Assembly: GCA_049273855.1 (NCBI GenBank) | Contig: JBASRN010000295.1 | Span: 31,760-95,759, forward strand | Direction: 5' to 3' | Length of the DNA stretch: 64,000 nt | Source: Onstottus_B sp049273855 | Lineage (GTDB): Bacteria > Acidobacteriota > Blastocatellia > UBA7656 | In this document: positions 1 to 8,343 of the stretch, piece after piece | Layout: every line of letters starts with the position of its first letter | Numbering within the stretch: the stretch's first letter is position 1 | Made by a program: the position numbers and the translations under genes | Notes under the pieces: generated by a model | Databases searched by the model: none | Told to the model about the DNA's origin: nothing | The model's input: only the letters and a program-made list of their open reading frames with translations

Positions 1-276
1 CGCGAGACGCTGTTGTGGGTGCCCAAGTTCAGCTTCAACTGGCAGTCGGTCTACTGGTTGAAGCGGCCGGTGAATATTCCAAAGGGCACGAAGTTGATCG
101 TGACAGCTCACTTCGACAACTCGGCGAAGAACAAGTACAACCCGGATTCCAGTAAAGATGTTCGATGGGGCGATCCGACTTACGATGAGATGATGATCGG
201 CTGGATGGACATCACCATCGACAACCCGATGAAGGCTCCGAAGCCTGACGCAGCGCGGGCGGCCTCGGGCAAGTAG
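1..276 (+). CDS. Cytochrome c / copper monooxygenase-like protein, 3' end only
   Basis: The 5' end lies outside the window. The reading frame is open from base 1 and gives the last 91 residues of a protein closely matching the C-termini of the next intact family members (986-2635 and 2694-3926). Shared landmarks are the FNWQSVYW stretch, the AHFDNS motif and the DEMMIGWM segment, whose methionines match the position of the CuM methionine ligand in peptidylglycine monooxygenase-like enzymes. It ends about where the 410-residue paralogue ends and lacks the C-terminal DUF3471-like extension of the 549-residue paralogue. It is the first of at least five tandem family members. Family assignment is confident; the enzyme's substrate is unknown. 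Confidence 0.85.
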   Translation, partial: RETLLWVPKFSFNWQSVYWLKRPVNIPKGTKLIVTAHFDNSAKNKYNPDSSKDVRWGDPTYDEMMIGWMDITIDNPMKAPKPDAARAASGK

Positions 277-280
277 TCTA

Positions 281-374
281 CTTGTACGGGCGTCCCTCTG
301 TGGGCGCCCCTCCTTACAAACACGAGATATCGTCGTTGCGAGTAGGGGCGCTCTTACAGGACGCCCCCTACAAG
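281..374. repeat. Intergenic inverted repeat, family A
   Basis: Two arms, about 281-295 and 359-374, are near-perfect reverse complements (CTTGTACGGGCGTCC against a matching arm ending CCCCTACAAG). A second internal GGGCGCCCC-type word lies between them. The same hairpin design, with CTTGTAGGGG-type ends, recurs at 52939-53041 and 55937-56056, so this is a dispersed element rather than a one-off terminator. It occupies most of the gap between the truncated gene and the lumazine-binding-like gene and could also end transcription. Confidence 0.75.
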
Positions 375-460
375 CCGAAGCAAGAGCCAGGTGTAAATAG
401 TCGGCTCTATTTCCGTCGCCCCTGAGAGCGCAAATACGACCTTTGAGACCACACACATAT

Positions 461-467
461 AAGGAGG
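461..467 (+). promoter_or_regulatory. Strong Shine-Dalgarno placing a CTG start
   Basis: AAGGAGG sits seven bases upstream of a CTG codon at 475-477. An in-frame TAA at 460-462 closes the frame upstream. The only in-frame ATG is at 571, inside the conserved domain. No ATG, GTG or TTG exists in frame between the stop and 571, so the ribosome-binding site decides the start. Confidence 0.75.
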
Positions 468-474
468 TAGACCC

Positions 475-849
475 CTGAACACAGCGCCCACCAAGCAAAG
501 CGAGTACGATGCAATAGCAAAGACAGTCCAGCACTATATCGATGGCGGCAGGTCTGGCCGAGGCGCAGACATGAAGCCGGCCTTCCACCAGGATGCGACG
601 ATCTTCGGCTATAGTGGAGCCGATCTGTTCGCTGGCCCCATCCAGCAGCTCTTTGACTGGAATGATCAGAACGGTCCGGCGACGGGACTCCAAGCCCGGA
701 TTGCCAGCATCGACATCATCGAAACGATTGCCACGGTGCGGCTGGAACTGGACGACTGGACCGGACATCGGTTTACCGATCTGTTCACGCTGCTCAAGGT
801 CGACGGGGAATGGAAGATCATGAACAAGGTCTTCCATCAGCACGCTTGA
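475..849 (+). CDS. Putative lumazine-binding / NTF2-like protein, CTG start
   Basis: A 124-residue protein of the NTF2-like superfamily, closest by eye to the putative lumazine-binding (PF12893-like) group. It shows an N-terminal YDAIAKTVQHYIDGG helix, then FHQDATIFGY, and a C-terminal LFTLLKVDGEWKIMNKVFHQH strand pair typical of the fold. The function of this group is not established; the conical fold usually binds a small ligand. Starting at the ATG at 571 would remove the first helix. The CTG at 475 with a perfect Shine-Dalgarno restores a full-length domain. It stands alone between a repeat and a hairpin terminator. The protein looks unusually close to proteobacterial homologues, which may suggest transfer, but this is an impression from memory. 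Confidence 0.8.
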   Translation: MNTAPTKQSEYDAIAKTVQHYIDGGRSGRGADMKPAFHQDATIFGYSGADLFAGPIQQLFDWNDQNGPATGLQARIASIDIIETIATVRLELDDWTGHRFTDLFTLLKVDGEWKIMNKVFHQHA

Positions 850-891
850 GAGAACAACAGGCCACGCGGTGGACAACGTGACGCAGCCTGA

Positions 892-924
892 GCGCCGGCC
901 GCGAACTTTCTTCGCGGCCGGCGC
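892..924 (+). terminator. Hairpin terminator after the NTF2-like gene
   Basis: A perfect 13-bp GC-rich stem (892-904 with 912-924) closes a 7-base loop and is followed by GTTGTGTT. The downstream run of T is weak, so the call rests on stem strength and position, 40 bases after the stop. A second small hairpin (945-951 with 954-960) lies in the leader of the next gene. Confidence 0.6.
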
Positions 925-985
925 GTTGTGTTAGAATGCAAGCCGGCGGCGAACGCCGCCTCAAACCACCCCGAGGTTTTAGAGT

Positions 986-2635
986 ATGAAGAAAGCAGTT
1001 TCACTCCTCTTAGCCGCCGTCCCGCTCGCAATCATCTGCTTCGTAGCCTCAACCGCCGCTCAGGCTAGCGACGCGAAGAAGAGCGCAAGGCCAGTCACGT
1101 TCAGCAAGGACGTCGCGCCGATTCTCTTCAAGAACTGCGCCGATTGCCATCGTCCGGGTGAGCTCGCGCCCATGTCGCTGCTGAGCTTCAAGGATGCGCG
1201 GCCGTGGGCGCGCTCGATTCGCGAGAAGGTCGTCAGCCGGGTGATGCCGCCGTGGCACGCCGATGAGCACTACGGAAAGTTCGGCAACGACAAGCGGCTT
1301 TCGCAGCAGGAGATCGACACGATAGCCGCGTGGGTCGATCAAGGCGCCAAAGAAGGCAATCCGAAGGAATTGCCGCCCGTGCCCGTTTACCTAAATGGCT
1401 GGAAGATCGGCAAGCCCGACGTTGTGTTGACGATGCAAGAGGAGTACACGCTTGCGGCTGCAGGCTCTGACGAGTACATCAACTTCACAATACCCACCAG
1501 CTTCAAAGAAGACGTCTGGGTGCAGGCTGCCGAGGTCCATCCGGGCAACAAGCGCGTCGTGCATCACGTGATTGCGTTCATCCAGACCCCACAGATGCTC
1601 GCCTCGTACAAGGCCTCTGGCGGAAAACCCTCCGCTCAATCGATCTTCTACCAGGATGGAACGCTGATTCGCACAAAACTCGAAGCGCCGGCTCACGATG
1701 ACGGCTGCAAAGCGCCGAACGGCGGACTCTCTCGCGGGAGCGGTCAGGAGGGCCTTGGCTTTCCGCTCTGTTTCTACACCCCTGGCAAGGACGTGGACGT
1801 TTGGCCCACCGGCGTGGCCAAGTCGGTCCCCGCCGGCTCGAACATAGTTATTCAGGTTCACTACTCGAAGACCACCGGCAAGACCGAAAAGGACCGCACG
1901 AGCGTAGGGCTTATCTTCGCCAAAGAGCCGCCAGCCAAAGTGCTGTCGGCGTTTGGCGTGATCAATCACTACTTTAAGATTCCACCAGGCGCGGAAAATC
2001 ACGAGGTCAAGGGCTGCTACACCTTCTCGCGCGACGTCGAGATTCACGGGTTCCTCCCGCATATGCATTTGCGCGGCAAGGATATGAAGTACGACGTGGT
2101 CTATCCCGACGGGCGGCAGGAAACGCTGCTTTCCGTCCCCAACTACAACTTCAACTGGCAGACGTTGTACAAGGCGGATAAGCCGATCGAGCTTCCGAAG
2201 GGCTCGAAGATAATTGTCACCGCGCACTTCGACAACTCGGAAAGGAACAAGTACAACCCGGACCCGACGAAGACCGTGCGATTCGGCGACCCGACTTATG
2301 ACGAGATGATGGTCGGGTACTTCGACTATGTCACCAAGGTGCCGAAACGGAACGCGATCAAGCTCGACGCGAAGACGCTCGACAGCTACGTTGGAGACTA
2401 CACCGTCGTTGGCGCCGGTGTGCCCTTCAAGATCACGCGAACCGGCGAGCAGTTGATGTTTACAACCCCCGGCCAGCCGATGGTAGAGGCGTTTCCGGAA
2501 TCCGAGACGAAGTTCTACTTCAAGATTTTCGACGGGCAGGTGACATTTAAGAAGAACGAGGCGGGAAACGTGACCGCACTGGTCTTTGAGGTTAACGGCC
2601 GCTCGATTCTGGCAACGAAGAAGACGGCGAACTAA
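986..2635 (+). CDS. Secreted cytochrome c / PHM-like copper protein with DUF3471-like tail
   Basis: 549 residues. A signal peptide (1-27) is followed by a monoheme cytochrome c domain with CADCH at 51-55 and candidate Met ligands at M63 or M87. Next comes a two-domain copper type II, ascorbate-dependent monooxygenase-like region. Its putative CuH ligands are H193-H194 and H292; putative CuM ligands are H359 and H361 in PHMH and M441/M442 in DEMMVG. From about residue 460 the protein carries an extra domain resembling DUF3471, absent from its tandem paralogues. Such proteins are expected to be periplasmic or extracellular, with the heme feeding electrons to copper; the substrate is unknown. 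A short hairpin lies in the leader. The next paralogue follows after 58 bases, so the genes are probably co-transcribed. Confidence 0.85.
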   Translation: MKKAVSLLLAAVPLAIICFVASTAAQASDAKKSARPVTFSKDVAPILFKNCADCHRPGELAPMSLLSFKDARPWARSIREKVVSRVMPPWHADEHYGKFGNDKRLSQQEIDTIAAWVDQGAKEGNPKELPPVPVYLNGWKIGKPDVVLTMQEEYTLAAAGSDEYINFTIPTSFKEDVWVQAAEVHPGNKRVVHHVIAFIQTPQMLASYKASGGKPSAQSIFYQDGTLIRTKLEAPAHDDGCKAPNGGLSRGSGQEGLGFPLCFYTPGKDVDVWPTGVAKSVPAGSNIVIQVHYSKTTGKTEKDRTSVGLIFAKEPPAKVLSAFGVINHYFKIPPGAENHEVKGCYTFSRDVEIHGFLPHMHLRGKDMKYDVVYPDGRQETLLSVPNYNFNWQTLYKADKPIELPKGSKIIVTAHFDNSERNKYNPDPTKTVRFGDPTYDEMMVGYFDYVTKVPKRNAIKLDAKTLDSYVGDYTVVGAGVPFKITRTGEQLMFTTPGQPMVEAFPESETKFYFKIFDGQVTFKKNEAGNVTALVFEVNGRSILATKKTAN

Positions 2636-2693
2636 CTGAGTCTCGCACAGGAAGGGTCGTTAGTTTCAGAACTCGATACTGGAGGAGAATACG

Positions 2694-3926
<1,233 letters not shown>

Positions 3927-4004
3927 CAGCGGTCTGATTCTCTTCGGTTAGAACCTCGTTTAGGATTGAAGGGCCGATTCAACCTGTCCGGTTGAATCGG
4001 CCCG

Positions 4005-5351
4005 ATGAGTATGAAGAGGAAGAGCGACACGGCGACGGGGCGACGGAGCGACGCGGCGATCGGACGATCGCCCTCTGCGTCTCTGCGTTTGGGCGTCTCG
4101 GCGTTGATTCTGACCACCTTGTTCTTTGTTGACTCGTGGTTCGGTCGGGCTTTCGCGCACGAGCCGATCACCACGAAAGTCAGATTCAACAAAGAAGTGG
4201 TGCGCGTCTTGCAGCGGAACTGTTTGGGTTGTCATCACACTGGTGGCTTGGCGATGTCGCTTGCGGCCTACGACGAGGCTCGGCCGTGGGCAAAGGCAAT
4301 CAAGGAAGAGCTGCTTGAGAAGCGTATGCCGCCGTGGCACGCGGTGCGGGGCTACGGCGAGTTTCGCAACGCTCCTACGATCACGCAACGCGAGATCGAT
4401 TTGATCGTGAACTGGGTCGAAGGCGGCGCCCCAAAGGGCGACGACAAGGACTTACCGGATGGTCCGCTCTATTCCGGTGAGGGGCAGTTAGGCGCCCCTG
4501 ACCTGATCCTAAAGCCTCAGTCAGAGGCTCAAGTAGCAGCGGACGCCGACGAGCATCGCGGCTTATCGCTGGCGACTGATCTGAAAGAAGACCGCTGGCT
4601 AACGGCGATTGACCTTCGCCCGGGCAACGGCTCGGTAGTTCATTGTGCCACGTTCAATATTGAAGCCGCCGCAGTGGGCGATCCCGCGATGCCCGCGCGA
4701 ATGAGTTCCGGCGTCGAGCGTTCGATGTCTCCTCCCGGGGCCGCACGAACACCAGCCTCCAACGCCATCGTTGCCACGTGGGCGCCGGGACAGCGAACAG
4801 TGGCGTTGCCTGACGGCATCGCGCAGCTTCTACCCGCAGGCTCGCGCATCGGTGTTACGATTCATTATCGCGGCGCCGGCGAAGCGGTGCAAGACCTGAG
4901 CGAAGTCAGTTTGTATTTCGCCGAGACCGCGCCTCGCAAACAGATTAGGCAGATCGCCATCACGGACCCCGACGCGATCATTCCCGCAGCCACGGAACTT
5001 CAGCGCTTCAAGAAATCAGTCACGATTCAGGATGACGCAGAAGGAATCGCGATTCGTCCGCGAGTGCATCCGGTTGTGGCTTCGGTTCAGGCTACGGCGT
5101 TCCGGCCGGATGGCACGCAAGAGATTTTGATATGGACGCGCGGCTACCAGTTTGACTGGCAGCAGACTTACTACTTCAAGCAGCCAATCGCGCTGCCAAA
5201 GGGAACGCGTGTTGAAGTGATAGCCTACTTCGACAACTCCGACAACAACCCAAAGAACCCGAACGACCCGGCCAAGCCGATGCGCTGGTCCGATCTAACG
5301 CAGGAACCGCTCTTTGCTCTTCTCGTAACAAGAACGCGTAACGCCGACTAG
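4005..5351 (+). CDS. Divergent cytochrome c / PHM-like paralogue with a decayed copper site
   Basis: 448 residues. The heme motif CLGCH (73-77) and the MPPWHA segment are intact. The copper positions are not: the HH pair is H213-C214, the HMH motif is R353-V354-H355, the AHFDNS histidine is tyrosine (AYFDNS), and the EMM segment is replaced by EPLFALL. Only H287 (TIHY) and H355 keep their places. The protein should still be a secreted c-type cytochrome, but a two-copper monooxygenase reaction looks unlikely. The first 50 residues are unusual: bases 4021-4115 match an intergenic repeat, so much of the N-terminal leader is repeat-derived. The start could be ATG 4005 or ATG 4011; neither has a strong ribosome-binding site. 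Confidence 0.8.
   Translation: MSMKRKSDTATGRRSDAAIGRSPSASLRLGVSALILTTLFFVDSWFGRAFAHEPITTKVRFNKEVVRVLQRNCLGCHHTGGLAMSLAAYDEARPWAKAIKEELLEKRMPPWHAVRGYGEFRNAPTITQREIDLIVNWVEGGAPKGDDKDLPDGPLYSGEGQLGAPDLILKPQSEAQVAADADEHRGLSLATDLKEDRWLTAIDLRPGNGSVVHCATFNIEAAAVGDPAMPARMSSGVERSMSPPGAARTPASNAIVATWAPGQRTVALPDGIAQLLPAGSRIGVTIHYRGAGEAVQDLSEVSLYFAETAPRKQIRQIAITDPDAIIPAATELQRFKKSVTIQDDAEGIAIRPRVHPVVASVQATAFRPDGTQEILIWTRGYQFDWQQTYYFKQPIALPKGTRVEVIAYFDNSDNNPKNPNDPAKPMRWSDLTQEPLFALLVTRTRNAD
4021..4115. repeat. Family B repeat translated as a protein N-terminus
   Basis: This segment has the iterated GCGACG / CTGCGTCTCTGCG word pattern seen in intergenic repeats elsewhere in the window. Its core is a hairpin: GGCGATC (4055-4061) pairs with GATCGCC (4066-4072), extended by GACGC (4050-4054) with GCGTC (4077-4081). 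Here the repeat lies inside the coding frame and supplies residues about 6-36 of the 448-residue cytochrome paralogue, including part of its apparent signal segment. Confidence 0.65.
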
Positions 5352-5402
5352 TCAGGCGGTAGACGCAAGCTTCGGTTACCACCACCACGCAGACCGGACG
5401 CG

Positions 5403-5421
5403 ACCAATCGCCTTGATTGGT
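5403..5421 (+). terminator. Weak hairpin after the third cytochrome gene
   Basis: ACCAATC (5403-5409) and GATTGGT (5415-5421) form a 7-bp stem with a 5-base loop about 50 bases after the stop codon. There is no clean T-tract, so this is only a possible terminator separating the cytochrome array from the TIR gene. Confidence 0.35.
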
Positions 5422-5558
5422 GGATTGATTCCAAAAACAAGCTGTGCAATACTCGGGCAACCGAGCCTCGGGTTGGTGAGTACCAAGGTAGCTCAGGCAC
5501 GAAGAAGGCGAGCCGTTCAGTCCCGTCAGCACAAGATCTCTTACAGGAGGCTGAGTGT

Positions 5559-6689
5559 ATGTATGACTGCTTTATTTCTTATTCCAGTAAAGATGGGCTA
5601 GATCTTGCGAAATCGGTTGCCGCGATTCTCGAGAAAACATATTTGATGGACGTCTTTCTCGCCGAAGAGAATCAGGGTACTGCCGGCATAGATTCGAAGG
5701 TAAAGGAGGCAATAACACAGTCCGGGAGATTTTTGGTTTTGTACACTCCCGGCGCTGTAACATCAGAATGGGTCAAGGGAGAGACGGCCATAGCATTGGA
5801 TATGCAAAAGAACATGATTGTGTGCAGAAGCCGTGACGTGTCGAGGGAGAGTCTGCCTGTTCGGCTTGTCGAAAAAGAGCATATTGTATTCACCATCGAG
5901 AGTGAACTGCTACGGCTCCTTGCAGAATTAGGAGAGCGAGAATGGGGCATCCCTCTGATTATCCCGGCTGGCGGCACGGCGGGGGGATTGTATCCGTTGA
6001 ACATAGGTATGCCGAAGATCCTTCTACCCGTTGAGAAGAAACCGCTCCTGCACCACATCGTCGATAAGTTGGACGCTACTGTGTTTTCAAAGGCCATAAT
6101 CCTGACCAATCATTTCTTTGAGATGATCGAATATCACGTCAGCTCGCTCAAGACTAACGTTCCGTTGAAGTGCATAAGGACATCGGCCCCGACGCTTCCG
6201 TCGGCTCTAAAAGAGATATCGCCGGCCACTACTTTCATGGTTCACTACTCGGACATCATCATCGACGGGGATTTTGACTGGCGTGATTTCCTAGCCCACC
6301 ACAAGCACCACAGAAATCTACACGGCGTCATTGGCACTTTAATGGCGAGCGACAAGTATAAGCTGCCCGTTGGCCGAATAAAGACCGGACCGCAACAGTT
6401 GATTACAGATTTCGCGGAGAAACCACAACGTATCGAGGCCGTTGGCTATGCTATTAATATGGCCGTGTCGATTTTTGAGCCAGAGTTTCTCGTTGGAGTG
6501 GAGGAGACGGATAGAAGCCTCTACGGAGATACCCTCAAGAGGGCGATGGAACAAAATAAGAAGTTTTGCATCTACAGTCACGACCGGTGGCGTCACATTC
6601 AGACCCTGGGTGATTGGTATGAAGTCCAGTCGGATTATTTCAGAACCGAAGAAGGCCTCTACGCCTTGGTTCCGAGTTCACGGGATTGA
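5559..6689 (+). CDS. TIR domain fused to a sugar-nucleotidyltransferase domain
   Basis: 376 residues, with ACAGGAGG upstream of the ATG. Residues 1-115 form a TIR domain: CFISYSSKDG at the start, a central FLVLYTPG strand, and SEWVKGE (69-75), where E75 is placed like the catalytic glutamate of NADase TIRs. Residues 130-370 resemble a GT-A fold nucleotidyltransferase of the glucose/mannose-1-phosphate group: PAGG then PKILLPV (152-158) with KPLL, SDIIIDGDF with D232/D236/D238, FAEKP with K288, and a C-terminal HIQTLGDW segment. The GGxGTRL signature is altered to GGTAGGL (138-144), losing the arginine. No signal peptide or membrane segment is visible, so it should be cytosolic. Base composition is visibly lower in GC than its neighbours. 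It stands alone, flanked by a cytochrome gene and the stump of another. A role in nucleotide signalling or phage defence is inference. Confidence 0.8.
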   Translation: MYDCFISYSSKDGLDLAKSVAAILEKTYLMDVFLAEENQGTAGIDSKVKEAITQSGRFLVLYTPGAVTSEWVKGETAIALDMQKNMIVCRSRDVSRESLPVRLVEKEHIVFTIESELLRLLAELGEREWGIPLIIPAGGTAGGLYPLNIGMPKILLPVEKKPLLHHIVDKLDATVFSKAIILTNHFFEMIEYHVSSLKTNVPLKCIRTSAPTLPSALKEISPATTFMVHYSDIIIDGDFDWRDFLAHHKHHRNLHGVIGTLMASDKYKLPVGRIKTGPQQLITDFAEKPQRIEAVGYAINMAVSIFEPEFLVGVEETDRSLYGDTLKRAMEQNKKFCIYSHDRWRHIQTLGDWYEVQSDYFRTEEGLYALVPSSRD

Positions 6690-6690
6690 G

Positions 6691-6849
6691 GCCGGCGGCT
6701 CCAAAGCGCGCGTCTCGAACGACGCGGCGAAACAAGTGCGCTGGTCCGAACTTGCCCGCGATCCCATATTCACGTGCTTACTGCGAGCATCCGCGCGCTT
6801 GGTGAGCGGACGAGCCGACGCTGATACAGAATTCTCTTTGGGAGTTTGA
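6691..6849 (+). pseudogene. 3' stump of a further cytochrome/copper paralogue
   Basis: Directly after the TIR gene, a frame open to a TGA at 6847-6849 encodes a segment whose NDAAKQVRWSELARDPIF part aligns with NDPAKPMRWSDLTQEPLF at the C-terminus of the 448-residue paralogue. No start codon, heme motif or copper motif precedes it. It is best read as the last 5-10% of a deleted family member, cut where the lower-GC TIR gene now lies. The homology covers only about 25 residues but keeps both spacing and key residues. Confidence 0.7.
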
Positions 6850-6872
6850 GGGGCGGCGACTAACCGCCCCTC
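6848..6872. terminator. Hairpin between convergent stump and DUF1326 gene
   Basis: GAGGGGCGG (6848-6856) and CCGCCCCTC (6864-6872) form a perfect 9-bp stem with a 7-base loop. It lies just past the stop of the minus-strand DUF1326 gene and at the end of the plus-strand stump, so it can act as a bidirectional terminator. Confidence 0.65.
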
Positions 6873-6877
6873 AACTG

Positions 6878-7591
6878 CTACTTCGTGACGTCTTTGGACG
6901 TGATGTCGATCGTGATCATAAAACCGTTCGTGCCTTTGTACTCGAACTTCTTTTCGCCGACCCGATAGGCCTCGACATCGTTGGGCATCATCACGAAGCC
7001 GCTGTTTCTTGGAACCCCAAAGTATTTGAGGTTGTGAATCACGATTGGATCGTTAGTCATTCCGGGAAAGCGGTTGAGCACGACTTCCGCAGTTTTACCG
7101 TCATCGATCCGAGCTTCAGCGCGATCCTTGCCGGCCTTCCAGTCTATCTTTCCGTCTTTGGCTACGGCGAACGATTTCCATTTCACCGGATAGACGTGAC
7201 CCAGAATCGTGGCGATTCCCTCGCGCTGTGCTTTTGTCACCGAAGAATCGAAGGTCAGGACAGCCCAGTCCATTTGAGCCATCGAGAAGTCACCGCCGAG
7301 ATCGCCGGAAACCCAGAACTTGGCGCCGTCGAGCTTCACCGAGCCGTAGTTCCCACTGTTAACCTGAAACGCGTTGTTGAACTTGCAGAAGTGCTCGCCG
7401 CCCGCGCCGTGTCCCGCGTGGGACGCCGGTTTGGTGTTGAAGTAGCACTGGCAGAACATCGGACAACTGCACGCCTCGATGATGGTCGCCTTCATCGCCC
7501 AGTCGGGGGCGGCAGATTTGGCCTGAGCGGCGGCCGATCCAACGTTGCCTAAAAGGAACAAGAGAAATGTAAGGAAAACGAGTTTTCGCAT
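6878..7591 (-). CDS. DUF1326 domain-containing secreted protein
   Basis: 237 residues. A signal peptide (about 1-22) is followed by the DUF1326 hallmark EACSCPMFCQCYF near the start of the mature protein, a cysteine-rich loop that probably binds metal or forms disulfides. The ATG has an AAGGAGG site seven bases upstream. The family has no proven function; members are often found near cytochrome or copper-related genes, which fits the adjacent cytochrome/copper array, although this gene is on the opposite strand. The 277 bases upstream, before the next minus-strand gene ends, contain no gene I can recognise and may hold its promoter. Confidence 0.8.
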   Translation of the reverse strand: MRKLVFLTFLLFLLGNVGSAAAQAKSAAPDWAMKATIIEACSCPMFCQCYFNTKPASHAGHGAGGEHFCKFNNAFQVNSGNYGSVKLDGAKFWVSGDLGGDFSMAQMDWAVLTFDSSVTKAQREGIATILGHVYPVKWKSFAVAKDGKIDWKAGKDRAEARIDDGKTAEVVLNRFPGMTNDPIVIHNLKYFGVPRNSGFVMMPNDVEAYRVGEKKFEYKGTNGFMITIDITSKDVTK

Positions 7592-7868
7592 GCGAATACC
7601 TCCTTCAAAGGTGCGAGTTCTGTGCGACCGCCGCGCTCGGGGTCCGCATTAGTAAGTCGGACGGCTAAGCGCCGCGGTCGCGTATTCGATTTTGAACAAG
7701 ATCTGGAGCGCCGTCGGCAAAGTGAGGTGTTCGACCAGCGGAAGCTCCGGCTAGCGAGGCTTGCGGATTCCAATAGGGCCAAATCTACGATACCTCGCCC
7801 TGAACCACAGCAATCTTGTCCCTGGCGCCTCGCTTTGTCAAACGACTCCGGCGCCAATAATCTACCGC

Positions 7869-8288
7869 TCATTGAGCCGACGATAGGGTTTGCGGCTCTA
7901 GCTGAACGAGCTGCTGCTTCGGTGCGAGGTGATCTGCCGCTTCGAGCTGCCACAAACAATCGGCGACTCCGAAGGGGCCGTTCATTCTCCCGTCGTAATC
8001 CCGGCACATCTGCGGGCGCGTCTCGTACACACTGCAGACATAGTTTATCGCGCCGGCGTCTGTCTTGATCTCTTGAAGCGCGTTGCAACGCTGCGGAATC
8101 GAGAAGTAGTACTCGGAGCGCCCGCGCTTCTGAACGTAATCAATCTTGAACCCGTGAAGCTCCATCCAATGAATCTCATCGCGCGCGTCGTCATCGACCT
8201 CGCCTCCGAAGAACGTCATCGACATGCAGCACTTGCCGCAGATCAGACAGAGCTCGGATTTTCGCTTGGCGGACAATCGCTTTTTCAT
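7869..8288 (-). CDS. YkgJ-type cysteine cluster protein
   Basis: 139 residues from the ATG at 8288, which has GAGG about eight bases upstream. A longer frame exists but its extension has no family character. The CLICGKCCMSM motif opens a conserved cysteine pattern continued by CNAL, CSVY, RPQMCRDY and a final cysteine near the C-terminus. This matches the YkgJ/UPF0153 family, thought to bind zinc or an Fe-S cluster. The protein has no signal peptide and is probably cytosolic. The role of the family is uncertain. Confidence 0.75.
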   Translation of the reverse strand: MKKRLSAKRKSELCLICGKCCMSMTFFGGEVDDDARDEIHWMELHGFKIDYVQKRGRSEYYFSIPQRCNALQEIKTDAGAINYVCSVYETRPQMCRDYDGRMNGPFGVADCLWQLEAADHLAPKQQLVQLEPQTLSSAQ

Positions 8289-8343
8289 TTCGTTTTCCTC
8301 TTTGAAGGAGTTATCAAGACGGGGCGAGTATACCCGATTCGAC

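Noticed and set aside
1391..2227. Minus-strand open frame of 278 codons
   Set aside because: Antisense to the 549-residue copper cytochrome; no domain or ribosome-binding support.
6442..6849. A single plus-strand gene spanning the TIR gene end and the stump
   Set aside because: Its first 80 codons are out of frame with, and inside, the TIR gene; only the part after 6690 has homology.
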